Shown piece by piece: positions 1-8,610 of a stretch of 64,000 nucleotides of DNA; position 1 is the first letter of the stretch, and each line of letters starts with the position of its first letter. Origin of the DNA: Candidatus Endomicrobium procryptotermitis (GTDB lineage: Bacteria; Elusimicrobiota; Endomicrobiia; Endomicrobiales; Endomicrobiaceae); contig JAITIP010000035.1 in NCBI GenBank assembly GCA_031279415.1, positions 1 to 64,000 on the forward strand, read 5' to 3'. The translations under genes and the position numbers were made by a program. Below the pieces are notes generated by a model. That model was not told the origin of the DNA and ran no database searches. It saw nothing but the letters and a program-made list of their open reading frames with translations.

Positions 1-1668
1 AATATATGGGTAAATGATAATATAAGCATAGCGCCATATGGACATATAAAGAGTGGATATGTGAGGAATTATTCATCAAGAGAAAAAGGAAGAGCCGGAG
101 CAAATATAGAGATATATGAAAATGATTATTTAAGAACTGAAGGGAGACTGGGAGTAGGAATAAATTATGTAATAAACAGGCTGTCGCTGTACTGTAAGGT
201 GTCGGGTGGATATGTAATGGCAGGAGACAGAGCTGAATACTCTGGAGAATTTTTAGACAGCGGCGAAAAAATGGAAATATGGGGAACGTCATCTGAAGGA
301 ACAATAAAAGTAATAGGCATCGGAGCGGAATATGAGATAGCAGACAGTTTGAGCATATATACAAATGTGAACGGAAATTATTATAACAACGGCAGAGAAT
401 ATTACGGGAATATAGGCTTAAATTATAGTTTTGCGATGGTAGAAAAAGAGAGGAGAGAGGAGATAGAAAATAAAATAATACAAGAGATAATAACGGAGAA
501 AGAAATAATAAACATTTTTGAAACAAAAGGGGAAAAAAATGCTTCAGCGGAAATAAAAGAAAATATCAGAGAAAAGCTCGGGCTGGAAGAAGGTAAAGAG
601 GTAAGTGTTCTAAAATACAGTAAACATATATTTTTCTTTAAAGAGGAAGAAGATGTCAAAAAATTTAAAAATAAAATAAAAGAAGCAGGAGGAAGAGTAA
701 GTGGAAAAAAAGTAAAGAGAGTTTTAGACGGAGGAAAGTTATCGTTTAAAGGCTACGAGAAAGAGCTGGGCGATATGAGAGAAGGAGTACTAATATTGCA
801 ATATGAAAATGGATTAAACGAGATAAAAGCCATACCAGAAGAGGCAAGAAGAGCGCAGCGAAATACCATAATAGAGAGCGTGCTGGAAGAAAGTCAGGCG
901 AGCATGGTATGGGAGATGGAAGTAGAAAACGACAATGTTAAAATAAGTAAGGAAGTAGTAGGAAAATTGGGAATTAAAGAAGGGAGCAGCATATACTTGT
1001 TAAATTATGGCAGAAGAATATTTTTATTTAAGAATAGGGTTGAAGCAGCGGAATTTTTATGGAAATTGATGGATGCCGGCGCAAATATAGATGAAGAAAA
1101 TATAAGAGAGATAGAAGGAGTAGAGGTAAAAAATGAAGATGTTGTGGGGATAAATGTGGAAGAGTTAAAAGATATAGGCGATTTAAGCAAAGGTATAAGA
1201 TTCGAACATTATGGGAAAGATAATACAACGGAAGTAAAATCGGTTGCTGAAGAAGAAAAGAGGTCAAAAGAAGAAGAGATAACAAAAGAAAAAGTAGAAG
1301 GGGCGATAGAGAGAAGACAAAAGCCGATGATAAAAAAATATAAATTAAATGTGGCAAATTTTGGGTTAAACGAGTATTCATTGACAAATAAAGCAAAACA
1401 GATAATAGCGCAGGAAGCTAAAGAAATAAGAAAATATGATTATACGCTGATAACCGTAGAAGGCCATACTGATTCGACAGGCCGCGAAGAAATAAATGAA
1501 AAAATATCGAGATCAAGAGCGCAAAGCGTATATAAAGAATTTTTATTAAACGGAATACCTGCAGGCAAAATAGGATTCATCGGTTACGGTTCACGGGTGC
1601 CGATAGCGACAAACGCTGCGGAAGAGGGGAGAGCTGCAAACAGGAGAACAGAAATTTATGTCGAGTAA
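1..1668 (+). CDS. Autotransporter-type beta-barrel fused to OmpA domain (5' end outside window)
   Basis: The reading frame is open from the first base, so the gene starts upstream. Residues here are counted from the Val codon at 61. Residues 1-123 are alternating aromatic/polar strands typical of the last strands of an autotransporter barrel and end NYSF, the usual C-terminal barrel aromatic. The protein then continues instead of stopping: a charged linker, two related domains (about 162-260 and 293-400, each with KLG(L/I)xEG, a hydrophobic strand, F(F/L)FK and an AG turn), a Glu/Lys linker, and an OmpA-like peptidoglycan-binding domain (430-535) with GHTDSTG and the NRRTEI signature. It probably anchors a surface protein to the cell wall. 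Codon choice is unusually purine-rich (ATA, AGA, GGA, GAA) compared with downstream genes. OmpA identification is firm; the function of the duplicated domain is unknown. Confidence 0.85.
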   Translation, partial: NIWVNDNISIAPYGHIKSGYVRNYSSREKGRAGANIEIYENDYLRTEGRLGVGINYVINRLSLYCKVSGGYVMAGDRAEYSGEFLDSGEKMEIWGTSSEGTIKVIGIGAEYEIADSLSIYTNVNGNYYNNGREYYGNIGLNYSFAMVEKERREEIENKIIQEIITEKEIINIFETKGEKNASAEIKENIREKLGLEEGKEVSVLKYSKHIFFFKEEEDVKKFKNKIKEAGGRVSGKKVKRVLDGGKLSFKGYEKELGDMREGVLILQYENGLNEIKAIPEEARRAQRNTIIESVLEESQASMVWEMEVENDNVKISKEVVGKLGIKEGSSIYLLNYGRRIFLFKNRVEAAEFLWKLMDAGANIDEENIREIEGVEVKNEDVVGINVEELKDIGDLSKGIRFEHYGKDNTTEVKSVAEEEKRSKEEEITKEKVEGAIERRQKPMIKKYKLNVANFGLNEYSLTNKAKQIIAQEAKEIRKYDYTLITVEGHTDSTGREEINEKISRSRAQSVYKEFLLNGIPAGKIGFIGYGSRVPIATNAAEEGRAANRRTEIYVE

Positions 1669-1776
1669 AGGCAAGGTAATACCGGCGGGAATGTCAAGAG
1701 GATAGTGTAAAGCATTTTATTTTTGCATTCCCGTTTTTTACTAATTCTACCGGCAATGCTGGCATCTGGTCAAAAT

Positions 1777-1815
1777 AAAAAAAGAGCAAAGATATTAATC
1801 CGCGCTTCTTTTTTT
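1777..1815. terminator. Possible bidirectional terminator
   Basis: A-rich left arm ending GAGC pairs with GCTTC followed by seven T, with one bulge and a loop of about 16 nt. It lies between the convergent OmpA-fusion gene and the RND gene and has T-runs on both strands. The stem is GC-poor, so confidence is moderate. Confidence 0.45.
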
Positions 1816-1825
1816 ATTTTATTAT

Positions 1826-4800
1826 TTATTCTTCGCATCTTGTGACTTTTGCTTCTTTATTAAAATCTTTATCGATTTTTCTCTTAACAGGCCTGCCAAG
1901 TATTTTCCTTGTCCATATTCTGAATGAATCCATATATTCAAATATCGCGGGAATAACCAGGAGTGTAAGAATAGTGGAACTTACAATTCCGCCGATAATG
2001 ACAATTCCCATACTCTGTCTGAATTTTCCTACTTCGCTTAAAGCAAGAGCCGTAGGCAGCATGCCGGCCGCCAAAGCAAAAGATGTCATAAGTATAGGCC
2101 GCATCCTGACTTTGCCTGCTTCGACTATCGCTTCGTCCACATGTTTTCCGCGCCTCATAAGCTGTTGTATGTAGTCTACAAGAATAATCGAATTTTTTGC
2201 GACAATACCCAACAACATTATAAATCCTATCAGAGTAAACATGTCAAGAGAACCTTTTGTAATATATAATGCAATAAGACCTCCGACAGCCGCAAGAGGA
2301 AGCGCAACCATAATGGTAAGCGGCGTGATTATCGATTCGTATAAACTTGCAAGCACCATATAAATAAATATTACCGAAAGTAAGGCCGCCATAATAATAC
2401 TCTTAAACAAATCCTGCATTTCATCAAGATCGCCTGAATAACCGAAAGTGACATCCTGCCACAGTGCTTTATTTTTTGGATTATTTTTATGTTCATTCAT
2501 TATTCTCTGAATTTCGCTTTGTACTGGACCTAGCGACGCACCTTTCATTAAGTTTCCGGATATTTGTATGTATCTACTTCTGTCTCTTCTGAATATTTTT
2601 GTAGGTCCTTCGGCTTTTTTTAAAGCTGCAAATCTTGAAAGTTTAATGCGTTTACCGTTTTTATTAAATACATATAAATCATTAAATGAGTCCATCAGAG
2701 TTCTTTGATCATCTTCGAAACGTACCCTGATATCATACTCCAACCCGTTTGCTCTAAATACCGCCGGTAAATTTCCTTCAACCATAGCCCTTAGTTCCGT
2801 ACCTGCAATTACAGAATTAATTCCAAACTGTTTCGCTTTAACAGGATCTATGTCTATTTGAAGTTCTGGTTTTCCGGATCTGTAGTTCGTATTAATATCC
2901 ACTAGTCCTGGAATCAATCGGAATTTTTCGATAAGTTCTTCTGCGAGCAAAGACAATTGTTTTGTCTCTCTTCCGAAAAGAAGAAGCGAAAAAGGTTTTT
3001 CTCCTCCTCCCGGACCACCTGAATCATTGATGGAAAAAATAACGGTTTTATCCAAAACTTCAGCAAGTTTTAGCCTTATGGCATGCTTAACTTCATCAGT
3101 GGTATGCACTCTTTGTTTGTAATCCACAAGTCTTACGTAAATATCCGCGACATTAAGCTCTCTGTTGTTATTGCCAATGGAAACTACCGCAAATTCAACT
3201 TCGTCCATAGCCATAAGCACGTCTTCTATCTGCAAACAAACCGCGTCGGTTCTGGACAGAGAAGCTCCAGGATCAGTTTCAACCGATATATTAAACTCTC
3301 CGATTTCTGATGAAGGAACAAAGTTTGTTGGTATTTTTTTTACAAGGCTGAGAGAAGCTCCAAAAATTATAACGGTAAAGAGTAATACAGCTATTTTGTG
3401 TCTGAGAATAAAGCGTATCATTTTCTCGTAAATTTTTACTATAAGATAATACAGCTTGTCAAACCACACGACGGTAATAGCTCTAAAAAAACCGCTGACA
3501 ACTGCTACAATTTTATTTGGCTTTTTAATCTTTGCTTCTTTTCTTGATGGGATAATATATGCCGACAGCATCGGAGCTATGGTTAAAGCATCGAGCACTG
3601 ATATAAACATGGCAAAAACCACAGTCAAACCAAACTCTTTAAAAAACTGTCCTATTATTCCGCTTAAAAAACCTACTGGTAAAAATACCGCTATAACCGA
3701 ACTAGTCGTAGCTATTACCGCAAGAGCGACTTCATCAGTACCTTTCTGCGCCGCGACGTCAGGTTCTTCGCCTTCTTCATAATGCCTGTAGATATTTTCG
3801 CGTACTACTATCGCGTCATCTATCAAAAGTCCGACCGCAAGAGACAGAGACATCAGCGAAATAATGTTTATGCTGAAATCAAATAAAAACATAAAAATGA
3901 AAGCGCCTATTAAGCTGTTTGGAAGAGCCAGTGCAGTAATAAAAGTCGAACGCCAACTTGCAAGGAAGAAATAAACAACTACTACGGCAAGAAAAATTCC
4001 TTCGAAAATGGTATTGCGCACATCTTTAATGTTTGCCTTAATAGGAAGAGCGTTATCAGTAACGATGGTAAGGTATGGTTTTCCCGGAAAATCTTTATAT
4101 CTTTCATTGAGTTCTTTAACTTTTGCCGTTACGCCATCTGAAATTTTAACTTCGTTAGCCTTAGATTGTTTATACACCCTGAACTGAAACGATTGTTCTC
4201 TGACAACTTTGTCGTCTTCTTTAAAATCAATTCTTCCTTTTGTGAAACGTTCCATTACAGTATCGTTTACTTTGGCAAGCTGGCCTACGGAAACTGGAAC
4301 GTCATTGCCGTGGAAATTTACGACAACAAGCCCTATATCTTTCACATCCCTATATTCTCCCATTGACCTGAAAGAAATATCGTCATCGCCAATAGAAACC
4401 CTGCCCACCGGAATGTTCAAACTATTATTTGCTATGTTTTGCGAAACTTCGGTTAAAGTGGTATCGTATTCGTCAAGCTTTTTTCTGTCCACAGATACAT
4501 GAATTTCTCTTCTCTGTCCGCCGACCATCCAGATTCTCGATATTCCGTCCACTCTTAAAAGCTCTTTTCTGTAATATTCATCTCCGAAATCATAAAGGTC
4601 TTTAGGATTTAAATCAGCTTTTAAGCTTATGGTCATTATAGGCATTTGTTCAGGATCTAGCTTTAACACGACTGGTTCTTCAATATCATCTGGAAATCTT
4701 CTTCTGATTTCAGAAATTTTATCTTTTACTTCCTGCAGCGCAACTTCTGGATTTTTATCCAGTTCAAACTCAACATATGTAGTGGAGTATCCGTCTTGAC

Positions 4801-5050
4801 TTATAGAATTGATATGTTTTATGCCGGAGATGGCGCTGATTGAGTTTTCAACCATTCTGCTTATTCTGTTTTCAATTTCTTCAGGTCCTGCTCCATCGTA
4901 CTGTACCGTTACGACAACATAAGGATATTCCACATCGGGAAACATTCGTATTTGCATTCTGGTCATAAAAATAAGTCCTACTATTATCATTGCAATCAGA
5001 ATTGAGAAAATAAAAGTAGGACGTTTAATCGATAAACTTGCTAAATTCAT
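1826..5050 (-). CDS. RND efflux transporter, AcrB/HAE1 type
   Basis: At 1074 residues this has the full length of the resistance-nodulation-division family: an N-terminal membrane helix (11-30), a large periplasmic porter loop, a helix block from about 345, a second periplasmic loop and a C-terminal helix block. The proton-relay Asp pair in helix 4 is present (D411-D412, in VGLLIDDAIVV) and so is the helix-10 Lys (GIVAKNS), so it should be an active proton-driven pump. The start has a good Shine-Dalgarno AAGGAG 8 nt upstream. The gene stands alone: no membrane-fusion protein or TolC-like gene is adjacent, so these partners must be elsewhere. The substrate cannot be told from sequence. It ends about 50 bp from a convergent terminator. 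Confidence 0.95.
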   Translation of the reverse strand: MNLASLSIKRPTFIFSILIAMIIVGLIFMTRMQIRMFPDVEYPYVVVTVQYDGAGPEEIENRISRMVENSISAISGIKHINSISQDGYSTTYVEFELDKNPEVALQEVKDKISEIRRRFPDDIEEPVVLKLDPEQMPIMTISLKADLNPKDLYDFGDEYYRKELLRVDGISRIWMVGGQRREIHVSVDRKKLDEYDTTLTEVSQNIANNSLNIPVGRVSIGDDDISFRSMGEYRDVKDIGLVVVNFHGNDVPVSVGQLAKVNDTVMERFTKGRIDFKEDDKVVREQSFQFRVYKQSKANEVKISDGVTAKVKELNERYKDFPGKPYLTIVTDNALPIKANIKDVRNTIFEGIFLAVVVVYFFLASWRSTFITALALPNSLIGAFIFMFLFDFSINIISLMSLSLAVGLLIDDAIVVRENIYRHYEEGEEPDVAAQKGTDEVALAVIATTSSVIAVFLPVGFLSGIIGQFFKEFGLTVVFAMFISVLDALTIAPMLSAYIIPSRKEAKIKKPNKIVAVVSGFFRAITVVWFDKLYYLIVKIYEKMIRFILRHKIAVLLFTVIIFGASLSLVKKIPTNFVPSSEIGEFNISVETDPGASLSRTDAVCLQIEDVLMAMDEVEFAVVSIGNNNRELNVADIYVRLVDYKQRVHTTDEVKHAIRLKLAEVLDKTVIFSINDSGGPGGGEKPFSLLLFGRETKQLSLLAEELIEKFRLIPGLVDINTNYRSGKPELQIDIDPVKAKQFGINSVIAGTELRAMVEGNLPAVFRANGLEYDIRVRFEDDQRTLMDSFNDLYVFNKNGKRIKLSRFAALKKAEGPTKIFRRDRSRYIQISGNLMKGASLGPVQSEIQRIMNEHKNNPKNKALWQDVTFGYSGDLDEMQDLFKSIIMAALLSVIFIYMVLASLYESIITPLTIMVALPLAAVGGLIALYITKGSLDMFTLIGFIMLLGIVAKNSIILVDYIQQLMRRGKHVDEAIVEAGKVRMRPILMTSFALAAGMLPTALALSEVGKFRQSMGIVIIGGIVSSTILTLLVIPAIFEYMDSFRIWTRKILGRPVKRKIDKDFNKEAKVTRCEE

Positions 5051-5128
5051 TAAAACATCTCCTTACTTAAATAAATTTTTTTAAATTATATATCATTTTT
5101 GTTAAGATAGTATAAATTTCTATAAACC

Positions 5129-5157
5129 ATTTATCTTTTTTATAATAAATGATAAAT
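5129..5157. promoter_or_regulatory. Inverted repeat upstream of RND gene, possible operator
   Basis: Seven-base arms ATTTATC and GATAAAT separated by 15 AT-rich bases, in the upstream region of the RND pump. Efflux pumps are commonly repressed by TetR/MarR-type regulators binding such sites, but no regulator gene is nearby and AT-rich repeats arise by chance. Confidence 0.25.
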
Positions 5158-5332
5158 TAGAATAACGCTAGAGAGCGGCTTTTTATTGCAGCACAGTTTA
5201 TATAAAAAATCTATGGCTTATTTATGGAATGTTTTACGGAAAAATATGAAGAAGTTACCCCTGCAATATTGTAATGGATTCTCACACATAACAATTAAAA
5301 AGCCCAAAAGATAATATTAATAAATTCAAAAT

Positions 5333-5366
5333 AAAAGCGCCCTCTTAATATTAATGAGGACGCTTT
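5333..5366 (-). terminator. Rho-independent terminator of amtB-P-II operon
   Basis: AAAGCG-CCCTC pairs with GAGG-A-CGCTTT (11 bp with one mismatch) around an 11-nt loop. On the minus strand the stem is followed by a T-rich tract. It lies 54 bp past the P-II stop. Confidence 0.75.
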
Positions 5367-5419
5367 ATAATTGCTATTGATTTTTGTCTTTGCCGTTATT
5401 AACTTGCCGTCCGCTAAGG

Positions 5420-5764
5420 CTAGTTTATCGCCGCAGTACCTGTTTCTTTTGTACGTATTCTTATTACGCTTCTCATATCATAGCTGAATATTTTGCCGTC
5501 GCCGGGCTTGCCGGTATAAGCGGTTTCCAAAATCGCCTTTATGGTTTTTTCTTCCCACTCTTCAGAAGAAACTACTATTTCAAACTTAATTTTAGGATGC
5601 AGTGTGATATCAACTTCACTTCCGCGCACAAATTCAACGTAACCTTTTTGTTTTCCGCAGCCCATAACCTGAGAAACTGTTATTCCGTTTACCCCTACTT
5701 TATTAAGAGCTTCTTTGACTTCTTCGAATTTATCTTCACGCACTATAGCCTCTATTTTTATCAT
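5420..5764 (-). CDS. glnK: Nitrogen regulatory protein P-II (GlnK/GlnB family)
   Basis: This 114-residue protein has the P-II length and signatures: the T-loop start GCGKQKG (36-41), RGSE (47-50) and the C-terminal TGKPGDGKIF motif (84-93). P-II trimers sense 2-oxoglutarate and ATP/ADP and plug the AmtB channel. The gene follows amtB by 25 bp on the same strand, the standard partner arrangement, so the product most likely gates that transporter. Odd: position 51, the uridylylated Tyr of enteric P-II, is Val, and Tyr46 is also absent (EFVRGSEV), so control by uridylylation of the T-loop is not expected. I use glnK because of linkage to amtB. Confidence 0.93.
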   Translation of the reverse strand: MIKIEAIVREDKFEEVKEALNKVGVNGITVSQVMGCGKQKGYVEFVRGSEVDITLHPKIKFEIVVSSEEWEEKTIKAILETAYTGKPGDGKIFSYDMRSVIRIRTKETGTAAIN

Positions 5765-5789
5765 ACAAGTTCCTCCTTATATTTTATAA

Positions 5790-7028
5790 TTAATCCAAAC
5801 CGGTAAACGAAGGATATGCAATTTCGCCGTGCTGGGATATATCCATACCGTTAAGTTCTTCATGTTTAGATACGCGAAGAGGCGTAAATACTTTCGTAAT
5901 TACAGCTGCTATAAGCGTACCTGCGACAACTATTACAATCGTAAGCAAAATTCCTTCGATTTGTGATATAAGCTGAGTTAATCCGCCGCCGTAAAACAAA
6001 CCGCCAAGCCCTTCCGTAAGGTTAAGTTCTGGAGTTACAAATAAACCGGTGAGAATTCCGCCCCAAATGCCGCCTATTCCGTGGCAGCCAAAAGCGTCCA
6101 GCGAATCGTCAATTTTCAAAGCTTTCTTAATAATAATTATACCAAAATAGCATACTGGAGCAACGGTTATTCCTATTATAAAAGATGCTCCTATTGAAAC
6201 AAAGCCGGCCGCCGGTGTAATGCCAACCAAACCCGCGATAACGCCGGTACACGCACCTATCAACGTAGGTTTGCCCTGCTTTAAAACGTCAATAAACATC
6301 CACATTATCATTGCCGACGCGGCAGAAATCGCCGTTGTCATAAAAGCGTGCGCTGCCAGACCGTTTGCCGCCAAAGCGCTTCCCGCATTAAACCCGAACC
6401 AGCCGAACCACAAAAGTCCCATGCCCAAAACTACAAAAGGCACATTGTGTATGCGATAAGAAACCTGTTCATAACCATACCTTTTGCCAAGCAAAATGGC
6501 AAGAATCAGGCCTGTTAAACCAGAACTTATGTGAACGACATCGCCTCCGGCAAAATCAAGAGCTTTAATATCCGCTCCTATAAATCCGCCGCCCCATACC
6601 ATATGCGCCAAAGGATAGTACACAAGCAGCGACCACAGACCTATAAAGATAAATAATGCTTTAAATTTCATTCTTCCGGCAACCGAACCAGTTATGATTG
6701 CAGGCGTTATCAAAGCAAACATCATCTGAAAAGCCACAAAAGCGAAAGTCGGTAGATTATCGCCAAAAATGCTTTCTTTGGTTATTCCGAAAAGAGCAAA
6801 ATTTTTAAGTGAACCTATAATTTTTCCTTCCCCGCCAAAAGACAAAGAATAGCCAACCAAAGCATATAGAAAAATTCCAAGTCCCATAATAAATATCGAA
6901 TTCATCATATTGCTTACCACATTTTTTCTGCGGCCCAAACCGCCATAAAAAAAACTCAATCCCGGCGTCATGATAAACACAAGTGCAGCACACAACAAAA
7001 TAAAAGCCGTATCTCCTACATTAATCAT
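5790..7028 (-). CDS. amtB: Ammonium transporter AmtB
   Basis: A 412-residue polytopic protein with about 11 hydrophobic segments. The two pore histidines are visible: H166 in GGDVVHISSG and H316 in GCHGIGG. It conducts ammonium/ammonia across the inner membrane. There is no clear cleavable signal peptide, and the first helix starts near residue 8. The start is set by AAAGGAGG directly upstream. It is first in a two-gene operon with the P-II gene and is preceded by a leader with two perfect hairpins, so expression may also be controlled after transcription starts. Confidence 0.96.
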   Translation of the reverse strand: MINVGDTAFILLCAALVFIMTPGLSFFYGGLGRRKNVVSNMMNSIFIMGLGIFLYALVGYSLSFGGEGKIIGSLKNFALFGITKESIFGDNLPTFAFVAFQMMFALITPAIITGSVAGRMKFKALFIFIGLWSLLVYYPLAHMVWGGGFIGADIKALDFAGGDVVHISSGLTGLILAILLGKRYGYEQVSYRIHNVPFVVLGMGLLWFGWFGFNAGSALAANGLAAHAFMTTAISAASAMIMWMFIDVLKQGKPTLIGACTGVIAGLVGITPAAGFVSIGASFIIGITVAPVCYFGIIIIKKALKIDDSLDAFGCHGIGGIWGGILTGLFVTPELNLTEGLGGLFYGGGLTQLISQIEGILLTIVIVVAGTLIAAVITKVFTPLRVSKHEELNGMDISQHGEIAYPSFTGLD

Positions 7029-7047
7029 ACTGCCTCCTTTTTATTTT

Positions 7048-7099
7048 GAAGCTTCAAGCTTCTTCTGTACAATGAACATCCGCACATCAATCTGTGCGG
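7048..7099 (-). promoter_or_regulatory. Two perfect hairpins in the amtB leader
   Basis: Palindrome GAAGCTTcAAGCTTC (7048-7062) and hairpin CCGCACA-tcaatc-TGTGCGG (7080-7099), both between the amtB start and its probable promoter. The first lies just upstream of the Shine-Dalgarno. They could affect translation or mRNA stability, or be protein-binding sites. I do not recognise a known riboswitch. Confidence 0.45.
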
Positions 7100-7207
7100 T
7101 ATCATCTAAAAAACAATTTTAAAATATAACTTCCTGCTTTTTCGGAAATGAAAACTTATAATATTAACTCTAATAATCTCTGAGGTGTACTTAATAATAA
7201 AATAAAA

Positions 7208-7266
7208 AATGAGGCTAAAAATCTTTATAATTTTTCAATTATAAGTAATTTCTGAACCTCATTGTC
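7208..7266. promoter_or_regulatory. Nested inverted repeat upstream of amtB
   Basis: Outer arms AATGAGG / CCTCATT enclose an inner TATAATT-tttc-AATTATA stem. On the minus strand the outer stem is followed by a T-rich stretch, so it could act as a terminator or attenuator ahead of amtB, or end a small RNA. Confidence 0.35.
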
Positions 7267-7651
7267 CATTTTTTATATTATTTTATATTTTTTTGCTTTA
7301 CGTTGAATATATCAAAATTTTAAGAAAAATGTCAAATTTATAATAGTGTTCCACACAAAACGATGAAAAAAATAGATAGTGTTTCTAGGGCTGGCTCTTT
7401 TTTTCTTTTATGCATTTATCGTGATATCAGTTTATTTGTATATATAATATGTGTATTCGTTTTTTTCAGTTATATCAATAAACTTGCACAGCAAACAGTG
7501 CAATAAGTTGAAAACAAAATTTTTTTCAAGCTTGAACTACGGCTTTCACCACAACTACAGCAAAGCTGTTCCCTGCATAAAATGTGAGGTATATGTTATA
7601 TAAAATTTATGAAAAGTGCTTAATTATCAAGCACCTTGTAAATTTTGCCAT
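7267..7651. other. Gene-free region with small hairpins
   Basis: AT-rich. Contains TTGCAC-N8-GTGCAA (7484-7503) and GTGCTT-N7-AAGCAC (around 7615-7634). A frame from 7584 runs through the terminator at 7652-7690 and is not credible as a gene. A small RNA here is possible but not supported further. Confidence 0.4.
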
Positions 7652-7690
7652 AAAAAAAGAAGAGAAAATTGTCACCTCTCTTCTTTTTTT
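7652..7690. terminator. Strong terminator hairpin
   Basis: A perfect 14-bp stem (seven A then GAAGAGA on the left, TCTCTTC then seven T on the right) with an 11-nt loop. It lies 120 bp beyond the stop of the minus-strand porin-like gene and is symmetrical, so it can act on both strands. Confidence 0.85.
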
Positions 7691-7811
7691 ATGGCTTTTA
7701 ATCTTTTCGCCGCAATTATGGGCTGAAGGCAATCCTGCGGTAGCAGGGCAAAAATGCTTAACTTATACCATTTCTTTCTGAGAATTCCATAAGGTCAAGT
7801 GCATTTTACTG

Positions 7812-8450
7812 CTAAATCAAAATTGTTACCCCTGCGCCTATAGCCTGAACTCCTCTTTTGAACTCAGCTTTTATTTCTTCCTTTGATGAAGAACCGACTT
7901 TTGCATCTGGCATTGAAATATAAGTATATTTCACGCTTACTATAAGCCAGGTGACGAGTTTTACGTTTACTCCTCCTTGAAGCTGCCATGAAAAACCGTT
8001 ATTGTCAACTTCATCTTTTATTCCATTATAGCTAATATTTAAATTCGGAGATCCAGCGCCGATGCCAATTCCCGCAAAAGGAGTAATGAAATGTTCTTGC
8101 ATATCCCAAAAATCAATAATGGCGTTTGCAAACAGCCCCTGTGCCTTATATTCTACATTGCTGTTGCTTTTGTCGGTTTCAAAACTATTTTGGCTTATAA
8201 TTAAGTATTGTGCTTCAATCCTGAATTTATTGCTGAGTCTGTATCCAACTAAAAAATCGTATCTCGGCCCAGACATAGTCTTTTCATTACCTTCAGACTT
8301 GCTAAAATTGTCTATAAAATCGTTATAAGAAAAATCTTCGAAGCTCATCAAAAGGCTTGCGCCAATATAAACTTTATCTTTTGAGGAATCGGCAAGAGAA
8401 ACAGTTGTTGCGGCAATCATGAAAAAAATTGTTAATAAAAATTTTTTCAT
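7812..8450 (-). CDS. Outer-membrane beta-barrel protein, small porin-like
   Basis: I place the start at 8450, giving 212 residues: a signal peptide (MKKFLLTIFF...SLAD) preceded by AGGAGG with good spacing. The frame is open further upstream, but that part overlaps the end of the neighbouring gene and has no signal sequence. The mature protein alternates aromatic and polar residues in about eight strands (FRIEAQYLII, WQLQGGVNVKL, VSVKYTYISM) and ends in a hydrophobic strand (GAGVTILI), as in eight-stranded OmpW/OmpA-like barrels. It probably sits in the outer membrane; its role is unknown. It follows another barrel gene by about 160 bp on the same strand. Confidence 0.75.
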   Translation of the reverse strand: MKKFLLTIFFMIAATTVSLADSSKDKVYIGASLLMSFEDFSYNDFIDNFSKSEGNEKTMSGPRYDFLVGYRLSNKFRIEAQYLIISQNSFETDKSNSNVEYKAQGLFANAIIDFWDMQEHFITPFAGIGIGAGSPNLNISYNGIKDEVDNNGFSWQLQGGVNVKLVTWLIVSVKYTYISMPDAKVGSSSKEEIKAEFKRGVQAIGAGVTILI

Positions 8451-8610
8451 TATATTCCTCCTGAACATATTTATTGCTCCAAACTGCAAATAAACTATAT
8501 TTATTTTACACTTATTTGTCAATAACGGCAGGGCTGTCATGATGCTTTCTTTCAAGGGTTCATGGAAATGTGAAAAATATGGGAAGAAATTAGAGAATTT
8601 GAACAAAATA

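Larger units (their letters stand above)
5051..5419. other. Intergenic region between P-II gene and RND gene
   Basis: Holds the RND promoter region and the terminator of the amtB operon. An inverted repeat ATTTATC (5129-5135) / GATAAAT (5151-5157) lies about 80-105 bp upstream of the RND start and could be a repressor site. I see no open frame with coding character. Confidence 0.5.

Noticed and set aside
1028-1396. Minus-strand Leu/Ser-rich frame inside the OmpA-fusion gene
   Set aside because: Complement of a purine-rich gene; its low-complexity content is produced by the opposite strand.
7584-7781. Plus-strand 65-codon frame
   Set aside because: It spans the perfect 14-bp terminator hairpin, has no ribosome site and no conserved pattern.
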